From contig NZ_AP017558.1 in assembly GCF_002355635.1 (NCBI RefSeq), forward strand, positions 1,178,001 to 1,242,000: a stretch of 64,000 nt of DNA, read 5' to 3'. The position numbers were made by a program, and so were the translations under genes. Source of the DNA: Halopenitus persicus (GTDB lineage Archaea; Halobacteriota; Halobacteria; Halobacteriales; Haloferacaceae). Positions 10,460 to 17,987 of this stretch are shown here, piece by piece. Within the stretch, counting starts at the first letter, position 1; each line of letters opens with the position of its first letter. The notes below the pieces were generated by a model. The model was not told the DNA's origin. It saw only the letters and a program-made list of their open reading frames with translations, and searched no databases.

Positions 10460-13400
10460 ATGACTGAGGAACCCGAGGAGATTCAGCTCACGGAAGAACA
10501 GCAAGACGCGCTCGTCCAAGGCCGGAACGTCGCGATCACTGCCGGCGCCGGGACGGGGAAGACGACGACGCTCACCGAGCGGTACGTGACGATACTGGCC
10601 GAGAACCCGTCGCTCACGCCGGAGAACATCGTCACGATCACCTTCACTCGGAAGGCTGCTGCCGAACTGACCGAGCGCGTTCGCGAAGAGGTCTACGACC
10701 GACTCGAGGCTGCCGACTCGCCGGCGTCGTATCAGCGCTGGCGAAACGTGCTCGACGATCTGGAGGACGGTTATGTCCACACCATTCACGCGTTCTGTAC
10801 TCGTCTCCTGCGAGAACGGGCTGTCGAGGCTCCGGTTCCGCTCGGCTTCGACGTGCTCGACGAAGACGGCGCCGCGACACTCCAACGCGAAGTCGTGACT
10901 GAGTTCCTCGAACGCAACCAGGACGATGCCGATGTAGCTCTCCTTGCTCAGCTCTGGGGTCGCGACCAGCTGGTCGACGTCCTCGCAGGGCTACTTGACG
11001 AACGCCCACAGAGCGAGTCCGTCCTCGAGGCGTGGCGTGACGCCGAGGTCGACGACTACCTCGACGTCTGCTGGGGGGTCGTCTGTGATCTCGACGTTAC
11101 CGACGCTCGACGGACGCTGTATGGGGACGGACTCCTTGAGCAGCTACGCACGGTCGCGGGCCGCGTCGGTCGCGAGGGCGCTATCGCCGACGAGGACGGT
11201 CTTCGGGCCTACCGGACCGTCACCGAGGTCGCGACGACACTCCCTGCCGACCCCGAGGAAAGCGATCTCCGTGACTGTCAGCGGGCAATCCTCGAGCTGT
11301 ACGAGGCCTGTGAGAAGAAGAACGGCGGTCTGTACAGCAGTTCCGGGTACGTCGTCGGTGACCGGGACGACTGGGGCGAGTATGGGGACGTCTACGACGA
11401 CATGAAGGACGCCATCGACGCGACCATCGCGGCCGTCGAACCGCACGAGGACGCCGTTGAGACGACGCCCGGGGAACTGGAAGCAAATAGCGCTCACTAC
11501 GCGCTCGCACTGATGCGGGTCTTCGACGACGTCCTCGCAGCCTACACCGACGAAAAGGACCGCCGCGATACGCTCGACTTTCCTGACGTGATCGAAACGA
11601 CGCTCGAGTTCTTGCGAGCTAACGATGCGGTCACGGAGCGGCTTCAAGACCAGTTTGCGGCCGTGATGGTCGACGAGTTCCAGGACACTGACCCGCGCCA
11701 GTGGGAGTTAGTCAAGCTCCTCACGGGCGTCGACGAGCAGACGGCGTCGAACGTCTTCCTGGTCGGCGACGAGAAACAGAGTATCTACGGGTTCCGCGGG
11801 GCCGACGTGACGACGTTCGGGGCGGCGAGAGCAGAACTTCAGGCCGTCAACGAGGCCCGTGGGGTCGACGACGTCCCCGACAGCGACGCCGAGAGCCCGA
11901 CCGCGCTCGAGCTTTCGGGGAACTTCCGGACGCTAGACGAGCCGCTGTCGTTCCTGAACGAGCTCTTCGAGTACCTGTTCCAGCCGGAGGGTGACTGCCA
12001 CGAACCCTACGAAGCGCCACCGCAGGACCTGAGTACGCAACGCGACCGCGTCGAAGATATCAAGGGACTCACCGGGAGCGTCGAGTATCTCGCTGTCCCC
12101 GACGACGCCGATACGGCGGCAGAGCTCTTCGGCGACGATCATCCGGTCGCCGAAGGCGCGCTCGATCACACCATCGAGGCCGAAGCGCAAGCGCTCGCTG
12201 CTCGACTGACCCACCTGTTCGACGATCCGCCGCAAGTCCAAGACCCCGATACAGGTGTCCATCGTGACGCTACTCCCGACGACACGGCAATCCTCCTCCG
12301 CCGACGAACCCATCTGGATCGGTATCAGCGCGCCCTCGAGGAGTACGACATTCCTTACACTGTCGTCGGTGGCGTCGGATTCTACGATACGCCTGAGGTC
12401 CAGGCGCTCACGAACTTGCTTCGAGTGCTCGGTGATCCACAAGACGATGTCTCCCTCTATGGAGTGCTTCGGTCGCCGCTGTTCGGATTCGCGGATGATC
12501 GCCTCGCGCCGGCGGTCGCAGAGGCCGATTCAGTCTGGGACGCGCTTGCCGAGACGGACGACCCGCAGCTGTTGGACGCGTTTGACCTCCTTACGACGTG
12601 GCGGGTTCTCAGCGGGTGTGCGACGCCGTCCGAGGATGGTGTCCTCCCGTGGAACCGTCTGCTGTCCCGTGTAATCGACGACACTGGGTATCTGGCGAGT
12701 GTAAGCGCCGACGAACGCGGTCGACAAGCCGTCGCGAACGTCGAGAAGTTCCGCGACCAGGTCCGTACTTGGAGCGAGAACGGGGTTCATACCGCTGCGG
12801 GGCTGCTCCACCGGATCGACCGCCAGGCCGAGATCGACCCCCGTGAGGGGGAGGCAGATATTCCGGGTGACGCCGAGGGCGTCCGGATTATGACGATCCA
12901 TTCAGCGAAGGGACTCGAGTTCCCGATCGTCACTGTCCCCGATCTCGGGAGTGATCTCAACTTCGGTCGCTCCGTGGACGACCATGGCTACGTTCGACTC
13001 GTGGACGGAACTGATGACGCACCGCCGGTGCCGGCGGTCGGCGGGCCCAATCCGGGCGATGCGTTCTCGATCGAGAAGACCGCCGTCCACGAGTATGCCG
13101 ACCGACAGTCCCGTCCACAGGAGAGAGCGGAGTCGAAAAGGATTCTCTACGTTGCGTGTACACGAACACGGGATCACCTCCTTCTCTGCGGCACACACGA
13201 CATCGAGGTCGACGAGTCCGGTGCAATCGAACTCGGGGAGCCTGCTGCCTTCGACGACGCAGACCGGTGGCGCGACTGGTTACAGCCAGCCCTCCTCGAT
13301 GGAGCACTTGTCGCCGAGGCGATTCGGGATGGACAGGCCTCTGGCGAGATTGATGGAGCCAGCTATACCGTTCGCAAGCCCCCGCGTCCAGTCGACTGGG

Positions 13401-14101
13401 ACACAGACGAAGACGCTGTGGATTCGACGCCGTCGATATCGGTTCCCTCACCGCCGAAGCTGGCACCGGCGAAACGGATCGCGGCCACGACGCTCGTGAA
13501 TGGGGTAGCGGATGCGTCTGGAGACGGTCACAGTTACTCTCAACGTCAGGAGTCGGCTGGACTGAGCCCCACGACATTTGGGACGGTCGTCCACCGAATC
13601 AACGAACTCCGCCCACCGAGAGACGAGTGGCCAGCCCTGATTCGACGTCTGAGTCGGATGGCCGGTGAGGCGCCGACGGAAACAGACCTCCGCGATGCTG
13701 TCGACCATGCCGCTGATGCAGTAGAATTTGTTGACAGAATTGAGTCCGATGCCCAGCTCGAAGCTGTTTACGACGAGTACTCTGTCGTCGCTCGAATTGA
13801 TGAATCACGGATTGTTGGTGATATCGACCGGCTGCTCGTCACTCCAGACGCATACCATATTATCGACTACAAGACCAACGACCTCTCATCTACGACGTCG
13901 GATGATCTAGCAGAACACTATCGACCTCAGATGCTCGCGTACACGCTGGCTCTCCTACAGCATAGTCCCGATCACAGTATTCGTGCCTCACTCCGCTTCA
14001 CCGATGCCGGCGTCGAAGAACGGTTTGAATGGGGCCCGAGCGAGCACTCTGTGATCGAATCTGACCTTCGTTCTATGGTGGAATTGCTTTCTGAATATTG
14101 A
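10460..14101 (+). CDS. AddA-like UvrD-family helicase/nuclease
   Basis: A 1,213-residue SF1A helicase with a C-terminal nuclease. Walker A is TAGAGTGKTTT (about residues 27-37), motif II is VDEFQDTD (about 404-411), MTIHSAKGLEF (about 811-821) is a late helicase motif, and LYVACTRTR follows near 896. The end holds a PD-(D/E)XK nuclease: GDIDRLLV (about 1121) and HIIDYKTND (about 1133-1141). This is the AddA layout: a motor that unwinds DNA ends and a nuclease that degrades them. It overlaps the AddB-like gene by 8 bp, so the pair was translated together. Position beside BREX suggests defence, but a general double-strand-break role is possible. Its partner is broken by the IS, so the complex is probably not functional now. 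Confidence 0.9.
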   Translation: MTEEPEEIQLTEEQQDALVQGRNVAITAGAGTGKTTTLTERYVTILAENPSLTPENIVTITFTRKAAAELTERVREEVYDRLEAADSPASYQRWRNVLDDLEDGYVHTIHAFCTRLLRERAVEAPVPLGFDVLDEDGAATLQREVVTEFLERNQDDADVALLAQLWGRDQLVDVLAGLLDERPQSESVLEAWRDAEVDDYLDVCWGVVCDLDVTDARRTLYGDGLLEQLRTVAGRVGREGAIADEDGLRAYRTVTEVATTLPADPEESDLRDCQRAILELYEACEKKNGGLYSSSGYVVGDRDDWGEYGDVYDDMKDAIDATIAAVEPHEDAVETTPGELEANSAHYALALMRVFDDVLAAYTDEKDRRDTLDFPDVIETTLEFLRANDAVTERLQDQFAAVMVDEFQDTDPRQWELVKLLTGVDEQTASNVFLVGDEKQSIYGFRGADVTTFGAARAELQAVNEARGVDDVPDSDAESPTALELSGNFRTLDEPLSFLNELFEYLFQPEGDCHEPYEAPPQDLSTQRDRVEDIKGLTGSVEYLAVPDDADTAAELFGDDHPVAEGALDHTIEAEAQALAARLTHLFDDPPQVQDPDTGVHRDATPDDTAILLRRRTHLDRYQRALEEYDIPYTVVGGVGFYDTPEVQALTNLLRVLGDPQDDVSLYGVLRSPLFGFADDRLAPAVAEADSVWDALAETDDPQLLDAFDLLTTWRVLSGCATPSEDGVLPWNRLLSRVIDDTGYLASVSADERGRQAVANVEKFRDQVRTWSENGVHTAAGLLHRIDRQAEIDPREGEADIPGDAEGVRIMTIHSAKGLEFPIVTVPDLGSDLNFGRSVDDHGYVRLVDGTDDAPPVPAVGGPNPGDAFSIEKTAVHEYADRQSRPQERAESKRILYVACTRTRDHLLLCGTHDIEVDESGAIELGEPAAFDDADRWRDWLQPALLDGALVAEAIRDGQASGEIDGASYTVRKPPRPVDWDTDEDAVDSTPSISVPSPPKLAPAKRIAATTLVNGVADASGDGHSYSQRQESAGLSPTTFGTVVHRINELRPPRDEWPALIRRLSRMAGEAPTETDLRDAVDHAADAVEFVDRIESDAQLEAVYDEYSVVARIDESRIVGDIDRLLVTPDAYHIIDYKTNDLSSTTSDDLAEHYRPQMLAYTLALLQHSPDHSIRASLRFTDAGVEERFEWGPSEHSVIESDLRSMVELLSEY

Positions 14102-14319
14102 TCCTCGGTTAGAATAGAAGTCTTCACCTGACGAGGGTTCTATCGATTCAAACAGCTCAATGCGGCCGATCGATTTTCACTCATTCTGGTGGGGTAGTCT
14201 AGCCACCTTCCGTACTGGCTCAGGCAGTTCAGACACCAGTCCACTATGAGGGACCAAGCTCAGCAGTGAATGGACGAACACCAGCTGACGAGGTGCTGAA
14301 CTAGATACACCGTTACCAT

Positions 14320-15540
14320 ATGCCCCAAATTCGAGAGTTAGAAAGCTGTTATACGCCGAAATTTCATTTTCGCTACGAAGGGGGAACTAATATACGGTCT
14401 GGTGTGCGACAATCAATCAACAACGCTGCCGGAGGTATCCTAATGCACATCCCAGAAGGACAATACAATCTCAAAGAGTTCTGTCGAGTGATCTTTGACT
14501 CGCCAGAGCGTGTCCTCGAAGGATACCACGGCCAGCGCATCAAAGCCTTCCTCTACCTCTCTGACGATGGCTGGCGTGACTATCTTGACGAACACTACGA
14601 GACTGAGGACCTCGGCGGCATCACGAAGTTCGTCGGCAAGTATAGGAACCGAAAGGGCGCGGAGCAGCCGGCAAAATTCTACGCTGGGCAGTATAAAGAC
14701 GATCTTCGGATGGTGTTGACTGCCGAAACGGAGGAAGCGATTCGGCAGGCGCTCCGTCCGGTTTCGGAGCACAGCGATTGCTTGTCGCCGATGCCGATTA
14801 TGACTGAGGATTTCCAGACGATGAACGAAATTGTCCTCAGTACCTACGACGATATGCGGATTTCCGAGTTCAAATCGAAGCGTGTGCCAAGCCTTGCTGA
14901 CGCTCGAACGCGACCGGATGTTGACCGGGAAATCGAATACAAAGGCGCTGATGGTCGGGATCGGCTCGATGAATTCCGTGATGAGTATGGGGTTGTCCCG
15001 ACTCGGATTCAGTACGAGCACGAGAACGTCTCGATCCGAATCGACACGTCCGGCAAGTTCACGCTCGAAACCGTCAACAAAGAGAGCTTCAACATCCTGT
15101 TTGACCTGCTGAGCGAGGTCGTGGTAAATGTGCTCGAATTGCTGGATGTGGCGAATCAGATTAAGTTCGAGAAGCGAGAGGTGGTGCCGGGAAACTTGAA
15201 AGTGCAAGTGCCGGAGGTGAGTTCTGGTGAGATAGATTTTGATCAGCAAGTGTCGTTGATGCAGGCAGAGAATTTTATCAAGGGTACAAAGAACAGTGAT
15301 GACCTGAATTTCAGCTTCACGGACGTCACCAAGCAGGCTGGATCGCTCGACTTCTCTGCGCAAGTTACTGACGAAAACCGAGGCTCCTTATTCAATGTGA
15401 GTGCGACCGAGGAGTCGATGCGTATCGTGCCGAAACACGACTGCTCGTTCCCGTCTCTTGTTGAGTTCTATCTAGCCGTGATACAGCTGTTAGATGGTGG
15501 CGCCGAAATGCGACTGTACGAATCTCAGTCAGCAGCCTAA
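14320..15540 (+). CDS. Hypothetical protein, first gene of a two-gene cassette of unknown family
   Basis: A 406-residue soluble acidic protein with no family I recognise. It has no transmembrane segment or signal peptide. The first half holds aromatic-rich segments (FHFRYEGG, FLYLSDDGW) and an apparent alpha/beta pattern; the second half alternates strands and helices, with a long hydrophobic helix around residues 260-280 (LLSEVVVNVLELL). It begins 218 bp after the AddA-like gene and only 3 bp separate it from the next gene, so those two are almost certainly co-transcribed. Base composition is AT-richer than the AddA-like gene. Context, with a nuclease-like partner in a defence island, makes a sensor or effector role likely, but that is inference only. 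Confidence 0.8.
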   Translation: MPQIRELESCYTPKFHFRYEGGTNIRSGVRQSINNAAGGILMHIPEGQYNLKEFCRVIFDSPERVLEGYHGQRIKAFLYLSDDGWRDYLDEHYETEDLGGITKFVGKYRNRKGAEQPAKFYAGQYKDDLRMVLTAETEEAIRQALRPVSEHSDCLSPMPIMTEDFQTMNEIVLSTYDDMRISEFKSKRVPSLADARTRPDVDREIEYKGADGRDRLDEFRDEYGVVPTRIQYEHENVSIRIDTSGKFTLETVNKESFNILFDLLSEVVVNVLELLDVANQIKFEKREVVPGNLKVQVPEVSSGEIDFDQQVSLMQAENFIKGTKNSDDLNFSFTDVTKQAGSLDFSAQVTDENRGSLFNVSATEESMRIVPKHDCSFPSLVEFYLAVIQLLDGGAEMRLYESQSAA

Positions 15541-15543
15541 CGC

Positions 15544-16668
15544 ATGACGAATGTTGACCCTCCTGAATCGGTGCCTGAGGGTCAAGAAACGAAGTATCGT
15601 GGATTGTACGGCAAGTGTGTCGAGCATAAGCTCGCAGGGTTCCCTGAGCAGTCCAAGAGTGAAAATCTGCGTGAGGAAATCAGTGTTCAACGCCAACACC
15701 GAAAACTAATCAGCTACTCTATCTTCCCGTTCGTACAGGGACGACCGGCTGGCTACAAGTTCTTCACCGCCGAACCGCTGGAGGAACTCGGCGTTCCGAA
15801 CTTCGATTTCCTGTTGTGGAACCTGGATGGGAATGTGATATTCGGCGAGGCCAAGTCCTCGGTCCCGGCGAGCGCCGACACTGTGGTGAATCAGCTCGAG
15901 GAGCGCAAGGAGATTGCCGAAAACCACAAGGAGCACATCGAAGAGGAGTACCTGGGAAGCGAGATCGACCATATGGAATTCGTGGTTTCGACGTACGTCA
16001 ATCACGGCGACAAAATCGCGAAGGCCATCATCGAGGAGGGGGCCGAGTTCATTACCTGGGTCGTGGACGCCCACCACGACGAGCTGTGGATTCGTCAAGC
16101 CCGCCCGACGTCGTTCCCGGACAACTTGGAGGCTGACGAGCCAGATGCGATGCTTCAGGAACTAGACCGCCGACACACGCACGATATGTCAGCGTTGAAC
16201 GGGGAGCTAGACCGAGTTACCACGAGCTTTGGCCAGGCAGATGTTTTACCAACCGCAATCATTGTCGATCAGCTACGAGTCGTGGTGCAGGCACGTCGAG
16301 TCGAAGGGCGACATCCTTGTGTTGATCGTGTAGATATCGAATCGTACGTCTCGAGCAGTTCACTGAACTACTCTGAGGAGCGCGTGACGGGCATCGTGGA
16401 TGACCTGATTGAGGCGGGTAAACGCATTAATTTCCTCTCTGAGTGGGACGACGACCGTGCTGACTTGAAGGTGGTGTCGAACTATACGGCCAAGGACGAC
16501 CTGGAGCAGGTCCTCGAGGATAAGTGGGTTAATTGGCGAATCGAGGACATGAAAGATGGCCTCCGGAAAGAATGTGAAGAGCGAATTACTGCTGAGCTGG
16601 GCAGACAGAAGCAGCTCAACGAATTCGGTGTGGGTCTTCAAGAGGCGGAAGTTGAAGAAGAGTCGTAG
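15544..16668 (+). CDS. Hypothetical protein with a PD-(D/E)XK nuclease-like motif
   Basis: A 374-residue protein starting 3 bp after its partner. Around residues 86-104 it reads NFDFLLW, a short turn, then VIFGEAKSS: Asp88 and Glu102-Ala-Lys104 in the spacing of a PD-(D/E)XK restriction-type nuclease core. The following strand EFVVSTY and a helix fit that fold. The C-terminal 170 residues look like winged-helix and helical elements (RVDIESYVSSSSLNYSEERV) that could bind DNA or the partner. No membrane segment. The most likely role is DNA cleavage in a defence module formed with the 14320 gene and possibly with the AddAB-like pair. The family is not recognised; the nuclease call rests on the motif. 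Confidence 0.72.
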   Translation: MTNVDPPESVPEGQETKYRGLYGKCVEHKLAGFPEQSKSENLREEISVQRQHRKLISYSIFPFVQGRPAGYKFFTAEPLEELGVPNFDFLLWNLDGNVIFGEAKSSVPASADTVVNQLEERKEIAENHKEHIEEEYLGSEIDHMEFVVSTYVNHGDKIAKAIIEEGAEFITWVVDAHHDELWIRQARPTSFPDNLEADEPDAMLQELDRRHTHDMSALNGELDRVTTSFGQADVLPTAIIVDQLRVVVQARRVEGRHPCVDRVDIESYVSSSSLNYSEERVTGIVDDLIEAGKRINFLSEWDDDRADLKVVSNYTAKDDLEQVLEDKWVNWRIEDMKDGLRKECEERITAELGRQKQLNEFGVGLQEAEVEEES

Positions 16669-16693
16669 TAACTACCCGAGGTCCGTGGAGAAT

Positions 16694-16807
16694 GCGTGCG
16701 TTGAACGCTGAGACAGCGTTGCCCCCGACATGAAGGTACTCGTGTCTCTCTTGAGTGAGTTCCTCGAGCAGTTCGATGAGCGCGTCACTCCGGTTGTGGA
16801 AACTCAT
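16694..16807 (-). pseudogene. Truncated nucleotidyltransferase (toxin-like) remnant
   Basis: The reading frame starts at ATG 16807, overlapping the upstream gene's stop as ATGA, and codes about 38 residues including VGGNAVSAFNAR. In haloarchaea this is the opening of small nucleotidyltransferase-fold proteins in which the next residues carry the catalytic DLD-type motif. Here the similarity stops at about 16694 and unrelated sequence follows to a stop at 16616. The catalytic part is missing, so the gene is dead. The break lies right beside the two-gene cassette ending at 16668, as if acquisition of that cassette deleted the rest. Confidence 0.6.
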
Positions 16808-17478
16808 GTCTGCGACCATTCCCTCTCTCGATATGTGATGCCGAGATCGAGATCCTCGTACATCCGGTCCAGCATCGCTAGCGCCGACTCGAAGGTCGCG
16901 TAGTGGTCACACATGTATTCAATCGTGTTCTCGCGGGGGATGACCGGGTAGCCTTCCACATCCTCGATTTCGAGTGACGGCTGTGGATCGAGAACTATCT
17001 GCAGCGGCCCATCGATCTCGTCGCTGGGCTGGCGCTCGGAGGCGGTTGGCAGCCCGAATGATGCGAAGAACGTCTCCCAGGCGTCGATGTCCTGCTCGCG
17101 AACAGCGATGAACAGCGGGTAATCGTCGGGATCGCGGCTGACCTGGTAGCCGCCCTGGGTCCAGACGTAGACGGCGTCGATCCGCGTGAAGACGAACGGC
17201 CACTCCCCGAACTGCGGGATGACGTACGCCTCCTCGATCGATGGCGGACTGACGCCGGCGCTCGCAGCGACCAGCTCGCGCGCTGCATTGCGCACGCGGT
17301 CGTCGACAACTGAGAGGCCATCATCATAGTGGACGTAGCCTGCCTCCTCGAGCCGGTTGGCTGCCTGTCTAACCGTCTCGTAGGGTGTGTGGAGGTGCTG
17401 GGCGACGCGGCGGATGGAGTCGCCACTCTCGATGGCGAGGAGGACCTGGGCCGCCGTGTCGTCGAGCACTTCGTACAT
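16804..17478 (-). CDS. HTH protein, antitoxin-like partner of a nucleotidyltransferase
   Basis: A 224-residue protein with an N-terminal helix-turn-helix (about residues 8-50: LLAIESGDSIRRVAQHL, then YETVRQAANRLEEAGYV) and a C-terminal domain with many aromatic and acidic residues. This layout matches the regulator half of haloarchaeal HTH/nucleotidyltransferase gene pairs, which resemble AbiE type IV toxin-antitoxin modules: an AbiEi-like antitoxin that also represses its own promoter. Its stop overlaps the start of the truncated partner gene by ATGA. A perfect inverted repeat lies just upstream, a likely operator. With the partner destroyed, it is an orphan regulator. The antitoxin label is inference from organisation. 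Confidence 0.65.
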   Translation of the reverse strand: MYEVLDDTAAQVLLAIESGDSIRRVAQHLHTPYETVRQAANRLEEAGYVHYDDGLSVVDDRVRNAARELVAASAGVSPPSIEEAYVIPQFGEWPFVFTRIDAVYVWTQGGYQVSRDPDDYPLFIAVREQDIDAWETFFASFGLPTASERQPSDEIDGPLQIVLDPQPSLEIEDVEGYPVIPRENTIEYMCDHYATFESALAMLDRMYEDLDLGITYREREWSQT

Positions 17479-17484
17479 CTGATG

Positions 17485-17504
17485 GTTACCAACAATTCGG
17501 TAAC
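17485..17504. promoter_or_regulatory. Inverted-repeat operator upstream of the HTH gene
   Basis: Arms GTTACC and GGTAAC are separated by 8 bp, 7 bp upstream of the HTH start at 17478. The surrounding bases are AT-rich, as expected of an archaeal promoter. Placement suits autorepression by the HTH product. Confidence 0.45.
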
Positions 17505-17987
17505 GGTTAAAATAATTACTATAATCAAACTCCAGCTAACTCTTCTCGACGGACACATTTTAGTTTACCACCTCTTCAGCTGGCGTTCTTCCGCTGAATG
17601 ATTGTGCGGTCTCTGGTGATTGTAGAGATGTGCAATCTGCTCCAATTACTCGCGTACGCTTTCCTCTCTGTAGCAGGACGAGGATAGCAGCTGTATCCAG
17701 GTGATCCGCTTCTTCGCTGTCTCTGAACCATGCCACAGGACAAATGTATAAAGTCACACGGATTAGCCTCCATTAGGACCTCTTCTCCGAAATTCCTGGA
17801 ATCAACAGCGTCAATTTTCCCTGTCTGAGCTGATGGTTTCAGAGGCCATATTAACCAACAGGATCATCGCAAAGGCCATTTGTTGGTTAACACTCGGTGG
17901 CATGATCAAAAATGTCAGGACAATCTTGAGGAAGCGTGCGTGTAACGAGTATTGAAACGGATTCCCTCTGAGCCAAAGCCATTCCGA
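17505..17987. other. Intergenic stretch without a recognisable gene
   Basis: About 480 bp of low-GC sequence between the HTH gene (leftward) and the end of the NucS-like gene (also leftward). Short ORFs of 60-65 codons occur here on the minus strand (17560-17773) but show no family features and overlap each other. It likely holds the HTH promoter and decayed sequence. Confidence 0.5.

Larger units (their letters stand above)
5866..10467 (+). pseudogene. AddB-like PD-(D/E)XK nuclease, interrupted by an IS4-family insertion
   Basis: The gene runs from ATG 5866 to base 8388, is cut by an insertion element (8389-9791), and resumes after the second target copy at 9802, ending at 10467. Joining 8388 to 9802 keeps the frame and gives about 1,062 codons, the size of AddB-type proteins. 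The N-terminal part is an inactivated-helicase-like AddB region. The C-terminal nuclease motif is GYIDRVD followed by LTLYDYKTG, just after the insertion. A likely 4Fe-4S site uses one Cys in YVECGFKFY (about residue 722) and three in CRYCDYRRAC near the end. As it stands, the 5' part makes a truncated protein without the nuclease. The last 8 bp overlap the next gene, so the two formed an AddAB-like unit. A restart at GTG 9961 would lack the first nuclease aspartate. Confidence 0.85.

Noticed and set aside
17560-17773. Two small minus-strand ORFs
   Set aside because: They overlap each other in different frames and show no conserved motif or start signal.
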